DNA from: Takakia lepidozioides
Taxonomy: Eukaryota > Streptophyta > Takakiopsida > Takakiales > Takakiaceae
NCBI GenBank assembly: GCA_030704615.1
Contig: CM060732.1
Coordinates: 27,757,053-27,821,052 of the forward strand
Direction of reading: 5' to 3'
Length of the DNA: 64,000 nt
The notes beneath the pieces were generated by a model. That model saw nothing but the letters and a program-made list of their open reading frames with translations. It made no database searches and was not told where the DNA came from. Numbering within the stretch: the first letter of the stretch is position 1; each line of letters begins with the position of its first letter. The translations under genes and the position numbers were made by a program. Shown here one piece after another: positions 1 to 9,350 of the stretch.

Positions 1-315
1 TCAATCAGTATGCAGCCATAAACTGAGATGTAGTGAAGAGACAAATCATCATCCTCACTGCTCCATGTCTGTAACGTAGACTTAAAAACCCAAGTTTACA
101 CCAAACAAATGACTTCATTTGTCCACTGGTTGTTCGTCTTGTAAAAGTTATTCACTCCAAGAAAAACAACTATGTATTTGCTGACAAGTGCAGAAATTCA
201 ATGAAAGAATCATGTAACCATAAGTGGACTGCAATGTTCATGGTTTCCCACAACTGAAGTAGCTACTGCTTAGTGTGGCTCCCCATACACTACAGGCTTG
301 ACGTAAGAATCTTAC
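1..315 (-). other. Intron 3 of the primase gene (start of)
   Basis: On the minus strand this stretch begins with a GTAAG donor at 311-315, directly after the primase exon 3 remnant. I found no primase exon 4 here; it presumably lies beyond the left edge of the window. No other gene is visible. Confidence 0.6.
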
Positions 316-323
316 ATCAACAT

Positions 324-640
324 TGTCAAGTTATTTTACCACTAGTGTGAAACTAGCTAGGAAATAGCTAGCTTTTACATATTGACATTTGGGATTGGCC
401 CAAGTGTCAATCCAGGGGTCAAGGTAGATTTAGGCCCTGGAGTGGTTATCTTCACGGCAAGCGCGGGAGGCTCATCTTTCTCGAGTTGAGCCTCACCGCG
501 CCTAGCTATGGCGCCGTAGTGTGGATTCCCCATGGCGTGGGGTGCACTTGGCTTGACTTGTATTTGAGTGATGAGGTTATATATGCATGAGTTTATGCTT
601 CAGATTTGTGAGCTCGTGCTTGTATTCCTCTTCTTTATCA
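324..640 (+). repeat. Terminal repeat A1 of copy A (317 bp)
   Basis: Starts TGTCAAG and ends TTTATCA. The same 317 bp recur at 8856-9172 with one difference. It is followed by CTCGAGAAAGAT, also found after the equivalent repeat of part C, so the primer-binding site should lie there; no perfect tRNA match starting TGG is evident. Confidence 0.9.
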
Positions 641-1329
641 CTCGAGAAAGATCAGCTCGTATCTGTGAGTTCCAGATACGAGTTAGTTGTAGCACTTGTG
701 GTTTTTGCTTGAGAATGAGAGAAACCAAGTTGTTATGCAAGGAGCACCGTGGAGCTCTTGGTTGTTAGAAGCGGAGGCGATGTGGGTTACGAGGTGGTAG
801 ACCTTGGCATTCGATTTTCAGCTTCAGAGATGAAAGCACCATGCTGCAGGTAATTCCAGAACACCTTGATGGTTTCAGATTGTGTACATGCATGAGCAAG
901 CACGATTGGGAAGAGGACCAGTCAAGAGCAGGTTATAGTGGCTTTGGTGGCAAAGCTGAGAACTGGACTTCGGAATGCGAGCTTTCATTGTGTGAAGGAT
1001 TGCAGGACCAAGCGAAAGGGCTGATTTGGCTTGGGGCAAATCAGTGCACTTTGTGGAGTATGGTGAGATTGGGTTTCAATCTCGAGCTTCAGCATTGAGA
1101 GGGCTCTTGTCATGGCAAGAGAAGGGCTGGAACAGGAGCTAAGAGGTGCGGCAAGGCCATGGAATGTGCACCTAGGGTTTCAGAGCTTGGAAGAAGAGCT
1201 CTTGCACCACAAGAGAAGTGTCTTGTGGCTGGAAATGTAAGCCTTAGGGTTTCAGGAGCTTGGCAAAGGCTGTGGAGTGCTTAGTCTTGTCTTAGAGAGC
1301 ATCAAGGAGCCAAGGAGCCAAGATAGGGG

Positions 1330-1740
1330 GCTGATATCTCTTGTGTGAAGAGGTTGCATGTGTGGAGCATGTATTCAGCTCATTGAAGCTTCCATCTTCA
1401 AGCTTGGAGGGCAAGCAAGGAAGAGGGAAGGGCTGACTTCCCTTATGTGAGGGCAATGCATGTGTGGAGCATGCTATCAGCCTGTGAAGGCTTGCACTTT
1501 CAGGTGTGGGAGTGCAAGAAAGGAAGGAAGGGGCTGATTTCCCTGTAGGGCATGTGGAGCATGCTTTCAGCCTGCTGAAGCTTGTATTTTCAGGTTTGTG
1601 GATGAAAGAAATGAAGCAAATGAGCTGATTCTCTTATGGTGAGAGTGGGGCATGTGTGGAGCATGCCTTCAGCCCATTGAGGCTCTTGTTTTCAAGATTT
1701 AGAGAGCTAGAACGGAAGGTCTAGGGCTGGTTTCCACTTG
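1330..1740 (+). repeat. Degenerate ~100-bp tandem repeats
   Basis: Four or so units built around GCATGTGTGGAGCATGC followed by TTCAGCC(TG) and 'agcttg...tttcag'. They occur in the copy A leader and have no counterpart in the part C leader. Confidence 0.65.
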
Positions 1741-2169
1741 GAGTGAAAGAAAAGCACTTGTAGGGCCTATGTGAGTTGGGGTTTCAACTTCAAGCTTGAA
1801 GGGAGCGCAACTCTTGAAGCAGCAGGTGTAGGGGGCTGGAATAGGCTCTAAGACAGATGCTATGGCCAAGGAGAGTGCTTGAATGAGTGCTCACAAGGGC
1901 TGGGAACCAGCAGGGCTTGGTTGTTTGCCATTGAGTTTAGTGGCGTGTTTGGGGAGGCTAAGTGAGAAAGAAGGCTTGGTTTGTGGCAACCACCTCATGG
2001 CTTAGGGCTACCATGGTGGTGTGTGGGAGCCGAAAGAGCAAGAATACCTTGCTGATTTCCTCACAACCGCCATAGCTCGGTGGAAAGAAGCCTAGAGTCC
2101 AAGAGACACAAACCCTAGCTTGGCGTGGCTAAACCCCTTGGAGTAATGGCTAAACTGCCAGAGCGGCCA

Positions 2170-2680
2170 TGGATGGAGCTGTGACGGGCTGTCCCTGTGG
2201 CCTTGGGGGCTGTGAGGGGCTGTGACAGGCTGTGCCCGTGGCCTTTGGGGCTGTGATGGGCTTGTGAGGGTTGTGACAGGCCGTGCCTAGGCCTTTGGGG
2301 CTGTGAGGGGCTGTGAGGGGCTATGACAGGCCGTGCCTGAAGCCTTTGGGGTTGTGAGGGGCTGTGTCAGGCCGTGCCTGAGGCCTTTGGGGCTGTGAGG
2401 GGCTGTGTCAGGCTGCGCCGGTGGCCTTTGGGGCTGTGAGGGCTGTGAGGGCCTGTGACGGGCTGCGCGGTGGCCTTGGGGGCTGTGGCGAGCTGTGACG
2501 GGCTGTGCGGGGCTGTGCCCAGTGGCCTGTGGGGCTGTGACGGGCTGTGGCGAGCTGTGCCCTGTGGCCTGTGGGGCTGTGACAGGCTGTGACAGGCTGT
2601 GCCCAGTGGCCTGTGGGACTGTGACGGCTGTGACCAGTGAGCTGTATGGGCTGTGCTGGTCTGTGGTGGCCCGTGTTGAC
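2170..2680 (+). repeat. G-rich minisatellite, unit near 50 bp
   Basis: About ten imperfect units of GGCTGTGACGGGCTGTGCC plus GTGGCCTTTGGGGCTGTGAG. The open frames seen on both strands here come from the repeat and are not genes. Confidence 0.8.
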
Positions 2681-3369
2681 CTGTGGACGGCCTGTGCTGA
2701 CTCGTGGAGACACTGGTGGACTGCCTAAGGACTGGCATGTGGTCTTGAAGGCCGAATTTTGAAGCTCGTGGAGGGCGGTTTGAGGAGTATCTTCATGATA
2801 TTCCCATGGTCATGCAAGTGAGGGAAGAGAGGAGAGGAAGAGTGTTGGGGTGAGGGCATGCTGGGGTTAGGCATTGCTTTAGCTTCTCTTCCTCATAGTT
2901 TCCACCCACTCATTAGGCCAAGACCTTTCCGTAGGTGGAGGCAGAGTCAGTCCGGGTTTGGGCCGGGGTGTCCTTGCAGGAGCAACACCGTGGAGTTATT
3001 TTTGGTGTGGGGGAGTTGTCGTTCTGATTTCTTGTGTTTGGATCCCCTCCATACCTGCATGCTTGACTGTGCGCCATGCTAGTTTTGTGTGGGCGCTTGT
3101 TTTTATATGTGATTGGTCCGGATTTGATCACCGGCCAGTCCTAGAGCATGTTGTCGATGGTGAGGTTGGGGTGATGACCAGCCAGACCATCATTGTTTCT
3201 CCTGTGGTGAGGTTGGAGGTGATGACCAGCCAACCATAAGAGTGCTTGCGGTGGATGCAGGTACAAGTGTAGGCTATGTTAGGAACTTAGTATTCCAAAC
3301 CATAAGCCGCAACAGGTTCTCTACCCGGTTACCTTGTGGAGAGGGGGTTAGGGACATCTTCATGACCGG

Positions 3370-4581
3370 TTGAGTGTCAACACGGAGGTGCCACTAGTTG
3401 CTGGGGACAGTGCCGGTTTGAGCACTAGCGATACTAGTGGGTATACGAGACGAGGTGTGCGGTTTAGGCCACCTTCACCTCTTGTGTCTTCTATGGAAGG
3501 TTTTGATTCGGATTGTGAATCTGGAGGACTCATACCGGCGGTGCAAGTTGTTTCTTTGCCATTGTTGTGGGACATAATGAAGGAGATGTATGGAGCTACC
3601 AAGGGCCCACAAAGATACTCTGGGGCGGTGGGGACCATCGAGTTGGATGATTTTATCCAAGAGTTTGATAGTTGGTGTGATTTGCAGCAAATGCGCAATC
3701 CAGAACTATTTACGCCTTTCATGGTATGGAAGGGGCTGTTTCAGCACCTTGAGGGGCCGCCTATGGATGATTACCTTGAGTTCAGGCGGGGGCATGAGGT
3801 TGAGATCGAGGAGTGGAGGATGTACTGGTCACCTGACTATGTCTCCATCACTAGGGGCACTAGAGCCACGAGGGCAGTGGCTACACCTGCCGCTGCACCG
3901 GCAGCTTCAGCGAGTAGCAGTGGGACTAGTGGGACTGGTGGTACAGTAGCTACAACGTCTACCCAAGCCACTACCGCACCAGCACTAGTACCCGTGCCTG
4001 CCTTCAACCCTGTTGTGGAGTTCTTCGAAGAGTTGAGAGGGAACTACCAAGGGGTGAGGACAGAGAAGTTGCGGAGCTTGCAAGAGTTCCAACGGAAGCC
4101 GACCGAGAGCTTGAGGGAGGCTTTCACTCGCATGAGGCGCTTGATAAATGTAGCCCAAGGGGTTACGGAAGCTCAGGCAGTCCAATTCTGGTATGGGATA
4201 TTGGACAAGGAGCTGAGGAGAAGGGTGCGGGATGCAACTCTCCTACAAGCGGCCCAACCCACCTTAGCAAATGTGTTTTTGTTGGCAGAGCGGATAGAGC
4301 TCAACATGGTGGAGGAACGAGTGGTCATGGTGGGATTTGCTAAGGAGACACCACGGGGTAGTGGTGCTCCTAGCCAACCACTACCTCAACGTGCTCAAGG
4401 CAAAAATGGGGCTCAGGTGAAGCTCAGGGAAGGGCAAAGAGGACCTCGGATGCAGGGGTCTCTCCCTTCATTTGCTGGCCAACAACGGGCGGATGTGGTG
4501 TGCTGGACATGTGGAGGACCCCATGTCAAGAAGGATTGCCCAGAAGGAGGCAAACGGCCGGCACATGCACAGCCTGCATAG
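3370..4581 (+). CDS. Gag, copy A
   Basis: Structural protein of the retroelement, read up to a UAG. The N-terminal region has LDDFIQEFDSWCDL and GLFQHLEGPPMDDY; the central capsid-like part has VVEFFEELRGNYQGVRTEKL, RRLINVAQGVTEAQAVQFWY and LLAERIELNMVEERVV. It ends in a zinc knuckle CWTCGGPHVKKDC, a CX2CX3HX4C variant. The reading frame has no ATG at its homologous start (part C starts MEEVHIVSVITELP; copy A has TTGAGTGTC there). The first in-frame ATG is at 3493, so this copy may not make full Gag. The UAG at 4579 lies between this knuckle and a second, standard knuckle that continues in the same frame. Confidence 0.85.
   Translation: MSVNTEVPLVAGDSAGLSTSDTSGYTRRGVRFRPPSPLVSSMEGFDSDCESGGLIPAVQVVSLPLLWDIMKEMYGATKGPQRYSGAVGTIELDDFIQEFDSWCDLQQMRNPELFTPFMVWKGLFQHLEGPPMDDYLEFRRGHEVEIEEWRMYWSPDYVSITRGTRATRAVATPAAAPAASASSSGTSGTGGTVATTSTQATTAPALVPVPAFNPVVEFFEELRGNYQGVRTEKLRSLQEFQRKPTESLREAFTRMRRLINVAQGVTEAQAVQFWYGILDKELRRRVRDATLLQAAQPTLANVFLLAERIELNMVEERVVMVGFAKETPRGSGAPSQPLPQRAQGKNGAQVKLREGQRGPRMQGSLPSFAGQQRADVVCWTCGGPHVKKDCPEGGKRPAHAQPA
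4579..4581 (+). other. Conserved in-frame UAG between zinc knuckles (copy A)
   Basis: UAG UUG CAG UGU. The frame is open on both sides, and the same UAG with the same downstream bases is at 26548-26550 in part B. This suggests a regulated stop rather than a chance mutation, although the 3' context is not one of the well-known readthrough motifs. Confidence 0.6.
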
Positions 4582-5956
4582 TTGCAGTGTGGGCATTGTG
4601 GCAAGCACGGGCATGGAGAGGCCCAGTGTTATGGTTTGCATCCTGAGTTGCGCCCAGGCCAGGTCCAAGGGAACAATGGTGGCCTGGGGCGAGGTGGAGC
4701 AGCCCAGAGAGAACGAGGTGGCCAGCCACGAGGTGCAGGCCAAGGGCAAGCTCAACATGGCCAAGGACGCGGAGGTCAGGGTGTTGACCAAGGCATGGCC
4801 AACCAGCTTCAGCAGCTAGAGCAGAGGCTCGCTACAACTCAGGTGGTACCGGCTCTAAGGCCGGATGGTCCACCTCCTGCTCCTGAGGGAGGAGAAATGG
4901 GAAGCATGGGATTCATGTGTGGAGCAGCACTACCACTAGTGCAGGTAGAGTCTGCTGCAGCCGTGACTCGAGGAGCAGCACGAATTCCTGAGCCACGAGG
5001 TGCAGAGGTGGAGTTGGATCCACAGCGTGGGGAGGCAAGCCGTCAGGCTAGGCTTCCTCAATCATTCACATTGGCGGAGACAGTGTCGATGCCATCCATG
5101 GCACCTAGTTCTCGCCCGACTGTTACCGAGGCGGAGGTTACTATGCCATTAGGGAGAGCTACACGGGTAGCACCACTACCTAGTGTTGCCAAGGCTACGG
5201 TAGCTAGTGTGCTGCTAGGAGTGGCCACATCTGTGTGTCAGGCTCCATTGTTCTCGGCTACCATGATTGCGACGGAGGGGGTAAGACCAGATGAGGTGTT
5301 CAGGCTAGCAGCTACACTCTGTGAGAGTGGGGAGGTTACTTCATCTTCTGCGGAGATAGTGGGGGTGTAGTGCCGGAGGGATCCTCGGATTTGAGGGTCA
5401 AGACTGCCACGGTGGCGCCATGGCAAGCTGCAGCTGCCAGGTTGATGGAGCTGCCAGCTAGGCCACCCATTGAGCGCGCCATGGTGACACCTAGAGTTGT
5501 CATGTTAGACAACCAGGATGGCATTTTCTGTTTGAGTGGACCGGCAAGAGGTACCGGCCACTGCGGGTCTTGTTGGACTCGGGAGCTCAGCCATTGATGC
5601 TGGGCAGAGCTGCTATTGCAGGCTTGGGCCTCACGGAGGCGGATATGGAGCCTTGTCATTTCCAGATACAGACGTCTCTGGGAGGATCGGAGCAGGCTCG
5701 GGGCATGACACGGCGTGAGTTGGCTATCAGACTACGGCCGGATCACCCTACAGATGGCTCAATGATGCGAGCCAAGGCCATTGTGACAGACGCGGTCTCA
5801 TACGATGTCCTGGTTGGTGGGGCAGTGTTGTACCCCATGGGCTTCACCCTGGATTTTTGGGAGGAGTCAGCTTCCTATAGGCCTGCATGGCAGTCAGGGG
5901 AGGGCCGGCGTGTGCAGCTCCCTGTGACGTGCATAGGAGGAGTTGCGGTTGCCTAG
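4582..5956 (+). pseudogene. Second zinc knuckle, linker and aspartic protease, copy A (frameshifted)
   Basis: Begins with CGHCGKHGHGEAQC, a standard CX2CX4HX4C knuckle, then a Gly/Gln/Arg-rich RNA-binding-like stretch and a long linker. The protease core is LLDSGAQPLMLGRAAI (LDSGA active-site loop) near 5568-5620. Compared with part B, copy A has a 1-base deletion near 5365 and a 4-base deletion near 5550, then a nonsense TAG at 5954 where part B has CAG. The protease would process the Gag-Pol polyprotein. Confidence 0.8.
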
Positions 5957-7524
5957 CGAGGCAAGATGCCGACACTAGCAGCATTCACAGCGGCAGTGAG
6001 TTGGCCTAGAGAGTTGCTTGAGGGCAACGCTCATTCAGAGGATGTACCACCTCCGGGAGAGCAAGATGACATGTATGGTATGGCGGAGTTGCCTACCATG
6101 GTTGCTCAGACTCCATTGTGGGGCACGAGCAAGGATTTGCAGCGGGATGCTGATCGACGGGTGCAACAAGCCTGGGTGGAGGCTTTTGTACCGTCAGGAG
6201 AGGAGGAGAGTGCGGGGATTGCACCAGGACCATCTCAATTGTCTCCATTGGACACCACACCTATTGTGTGGCAGTATCCGGATGAAGGCATTTGTCTTCT
6301 GGACTTGTTTGGTGGGATCAGCACCGGATTGGTTGCTGTGTTACAGGCAGGTGTACGAGTTTGGCGTTACTTGTATGTGGAGAGGGATGAAACTGCACGA
6401 CGCGTTTCACTTCGCCATGTTGCTCAGTTGGTGCAGCGGTACCCTGAGTTGTTGCCGGTGTCTGCAGTTCGTGGATATCAGCAGACATTTCGTTGTTGGG
6501 GGCGCAAGATTTGGAGCGGGTTGGCTCCATTGATTTGATAGTGGCAGGTTGGCCCTGCCAAGGGCATTCATCAGCCGGGCATGACAATGGATTGCGAGAC
6601 TCGAGGTCGGGTCTGTTTTGGGAGATGGTGCGGGTTTTGCGCCACTTACAGCTTCATCAAGCTGTATCTCCAGCATACATCTTGGAGAATGTGCCACTGA
6701 TGGGCAATTCTCGGGCCAGGATGATGGCCAATGTGCATCAAGTCCGGTCGTGGCTTGGGTCTGCAGTGTTGCTGGATGCAGTTGCAGTGGGGTCACGGGC
6801 TCATCGTCCACGGTTATGGTGGACTAACTTGATGCCACCCGCACTGCTTAAGCGTGCATTTGATGGGGTGCAGCGGCCAGCACACCTCACAATGGATAGC
6901 ATTTTGGACACAAAGAGGCAGTCTCAGCGTGTGAGACACGATGACCGTTTGCCTTTGGCAGTGGTTAACAAGGTGGGTCGACCACGAGCAGCATTACCTA
7001 CACTGCTCAGCTTCCCAAGATCGCATGCTTTCCGGGATAGTGGACCTGGCCTCCTGTGGGATGCTCAGTTGCAGCAGTTAGTGGAGCCTAATGCTGACGA
7101 GCGTGAGCGGGCAATGGGTTTTACCACTGGTACCACGGCGGTGTCGTCTCTTTCTGAGGCATCACGTCGTCAAATGTTGGGGCAAGCAATGGATCTCAAT
7201 TGCTTGACCTGGATTATCAGCTTGGCTCTGGCTGAGCAACGCAGAGTGCGGACTACACTTCCCTCGATGGTCTCTCTGCCTACCGAGACGGTACAGGCAG
7301 TGAGTGGGGGCGAGCATGTGAGGACCACGGGGTGTAGACATCCATGGCACACGTGGGAGGTGCTCGAGGTTCAGAGGGAGTTGGCAGCCAAGGCGGCTGT
7401 GATGGATGAGGTTGGGGATTCTTCTCGGGTTGAGGAGGTCCTCAAGGATAAGATGATGGGGCAGGATGAGGCCTTGTCATTGACTGAGCAGGCAGGGAGT
7501 ACTGCTCAAGAGGTTGCAACATAG
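5957..7524 (+). pseudogene. C5-cytosine DNA methyltransferase domain, copy A (frameshifted)
   Basis: The methyltransferase begins near 6296 with motif I (LDLFGGISTGL). It continues with motif IV (AGWPCQGHSSAG, catalytic Cys in PCQ, near 6547), motif VI (LENVPL, near 6685), motif VIII (HRPRLWWTN, near 6808), and motifs IX-X (ERERAMGF, then MLGQAMDLN near 7176). A 13-bp deletion between two CAGCAG copies near 6487 shifts the frame between motifs I and IV, so this copy cannot make the enzyme in one piece. Motif order is canonical (I-IV-VI-VIII-X), unlike plant DRM enzymes. The domain ends at a UAG (7522) shared with part B. Confidence 0.88.
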
Positions 7525-7530
7525 CAACCA
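7522..7530 (+). other. UAG CAA CCA readthrough context (copy A)
   Basis: Exactly fits the tobamovirus-type consensus UAG CAR YYA. The frame continues downstream into reverse transcriptase. The identical nine bases occur at 29515-29523 in part B. Confidence 0.7.
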
Positions 7531-8667
7531 CTGGACGCGTCCTCTACCTCTAAGCCCACTGGACTTAAGGTTGCAGTTACGGATGACAATTAGGAGCCTG
7601 ACATTGGACCCATTGTCACCGGAGGAGAGAGACGACGTATACGGCGGTTCCTGAGGGCTTACAGGAATTGCTTTGCCTTCAGTTTGAAGGACTTGGGAGC
7701 ACTGAAGGGTCAAGAGATCCGTATTGAGTTGGCCACTGACACGCCAATCTTTCGGAAATCCTATAGATACAGTGACATGGAGAGGTCTTTGATTCAGGTG
7801 AGGACTCAAGATCTCTGGGAGGCAGGTTTGGTGGAGCTCTCTGGTGGAGAGTATGCTTCAGCCACAGTGATGGCAGCCAAGAAGGATGTCTATGGCAATT
7901 GGACGGAGAGACGTATGTGCGGTGATTACCGGCCTGTAAATCGTCAGACCAAGTCCGATAAGTATGCCATGCCAATACCAGAGGAGATCTTTGATGCCAT
8001 CGGGCATGCTAAGGCCTTTAGCACTTTGGATTTACGATCCGGATATCACCAGTTGCCAATCAAGGAGGCGGACAAGCAGAAGACGGCATTCTGGGGGATC
8101 AATGAGCACGGCAAGGATTGCCTATATCAGTGGCGGTTCTTACCATTTGGGCTTAAGAATGCTCCTGCAGAGTTTCAGAGAGTCATGGATAGGATTCTAG
8201 CAGGGGTGGACTTTGCTCGGTGCTACATAGATGATATCATCATCTTTAGTGTTACGATGGAGGAGCATGAGAGACACCTTTAGGTGGTATTGGAGCGCTT
8301 GAGAGCGCACGGATTGAAGTTGCATCCGGGGAAGTGCAAGTTTTTCCACAACCAGATTGAGTATCTGGGTCACATGATATATCCTGGAGGATTGGGGGTA
8401 TAACAGACTAAGGTAGAGGCCATTGCACAAATTCCATGCCCCACGGATGTGAGCCGAGTTCAAGCTTTCATGGGGTTGACAGACTATTATAGACGGTTTG
8501 TCAAGGGATTTAGTACCATTGCAAAGGCTCTAACCAAGCTGACCAAGGTGGACCAGGAGTGGCAGTGGGAAGATGAGCAGGAACGAGCTTTTCAAGAGCT
8601 CAAGGCGAGGTTGACCTCGGCGCCTATCCTGAGACGACCTATCAGGAGGGACCTAAGCACCAGCTAG
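7525..8667 (+). pseudogene. Reverse transcriptase, copy A (truncated, with stops)
   Basis: Ty3/gypsy-type RT: LDLRSGYHQLPIKEADKQKT, FLPFGLKNAPAEFQRVMDRI and the YIDD catalytic box near 8223. In-frame stops lie at 7593 (TGG in part B), 8281 (CAC in part B) and 8401 (CAA in part B). Near 8647 the sequence jumps from the start of RNase H straight to the polypurine tract, losing about 2.2 kb relative to part B. Confidence 0.88.
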
Positions 8668-8675
8668 GGGGGCGA
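8666..8675 (+). other. Polypurine tract, copy A
   Basis: AGGGGGGCGA directly before repeat B1, where plus-strand DNA synthesis would start. The same ten bases precede B1 in part B (32899-32908). Confidence 0.7.
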
Positions 8676-8853
8676 TTGTGTGGACTAGTGACTGCCATAG
8701 TGGGCAGCATAGTGGCAGCCCAATGACTGACTAGTTGTAGCCTAGTGGTTAGACTAGTGGCTGGACTAGTGGTATACTAGTGTGTGGTGTGCACATGTGT
8801 TGTGTGGTTTTGGACAACGATGTATTTGTGTAGCGATATGTATGCGCACGACA
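8676..8853 (+). repeat. Terminal repeat B1 of copy A (178 bp)
   Basis: TTGTGTGGACTAG...GCGCACGACA. It repeats at 9173-9350 (B2) with about five differences, all transitions. It is joined to A2 through the two bases GC, giving the perfect palindrome GACAGCTGTC at 8850-8859. Confidence 0.88.
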
Positions 8854-8855
8854 GC

Positions 8856-9172
8856 TGTCAAGTTATTTTACCACTAGTGTGAAACTAGCTAGGAAATAGC
8901 TAGCTTTTACATATTGACATTTGGGATTGGCCCAAGTGTCAATCCAGGGGTCAAAGTAGATTTAGGCCCTGGAGTGGTTATCTTCACGGCAAGCGCGGGA
9001 GGCTCATCTTTCTCGAGTTGAGCCTCACCGCGCCTAGCTATGGCGCCGTAGTGTGGATTCCCCATGGCGTGGGGTGCACTTGGCTTGACTTGTATTTGAG
9101 TGATGAGGTTATATATGCATGAGTTTATGCTTCAGATTTGTGAGCTCGTGCTTGTATTCCTCTTCTTTATCA
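8856..9172 (+). repeat. Terminal repeat A2 of copy A (317 bp)
   Basis: Second copy of A1. It ends TTTATCA and runs directly into B2 (TTGTGTGG). Confidence 0.9.
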
Positions 9173-9350
9173 TTGTGTGGACTAGTGACTGCCATAGTGG
9201 GCAGCATAGTGGCAGCCTAGTGACTGACTAGTTGTAGCCTAGTGGTTGGACTAGTGGCTGGACTAGTGGTATACTAGTGTGTGGTGTGCACATGTGTTGT
9301 GTGGTTTTGGACAGCGATGTATTTGTGTAGCGATATGTATGCGCATGACA
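9173..9350 (+). repeat. Terminal repeat B2 of copy A (178 bp)
   Basis: The 3' end of the element, GCGCATGACA, followed by the target duplication ACAT and then primase exon 3. Confidence 0.88.

Larger units (their letters stand above)
641..3369 (+). other. Leader of copy A, with two minisatellite tracts
   Basis: A 2.7-kb leader without a convincing open frame. Its last 500 bases match the leader of part C (for example TTGTGTTTGGATCCCC and GATGACCAGCCAACCATA), so that portion belongs to the family. The middle is low-complexity, G-rich repeat sequence annotated separately. Confidence 0.6.
324..9350 (+). mobile_element. Ty3/gypsy-like retroelement with DNA methyltransferase, copy A
   Basis: A 9.03-kb insertion bounded by TGTC...GACA and flanked by the 4-bp duplication ACAT (320-323 and 9351-9354). 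Order: repeat A1 (324-640), leader, gag, UAG, second zinc knuckle, protease, methyltransferase, UAG, reverse transcriptase, polypurine tract, B1, A2, B2. A1 and A2 differ at one position in 317 bp by eye, so the insertion is recent. The reading frames are nevertheless broken (small deletions near 5365, 5550 and 6487; stops at 5954, 7593, 8281 and 8401). About 2.2 kb covering RNase H, integrase and the PHD finger is deleted near 8647, as shown by comparison with part B. Copy A is therefore a defective derivative that was probably moved by proteins from another copy. Confidence 0.9.

Noticed and set aside
2367-2738. Long open frames on both strands in the G-rich repeat
   Set aside because: They follow the minisatellite period and have no domain; repeat-generated.
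324-9350. Classifying the element as DIRS/Ngaro because of split repeats
   Set aside because: It has a DDE integrase, gypsy RT and short target duplications, and no tyrosine recombinase was seen in 25.6-33 kb or in copy A.
324-9350. Explaining the end structure of copy A as an ordinary LTR element nested in an older solo repeat
   Set aside because: The composite element shows the same end order with its own near-duplication, and the outer ends of copy A carry one clean ACAT duplication inside a primase exon.
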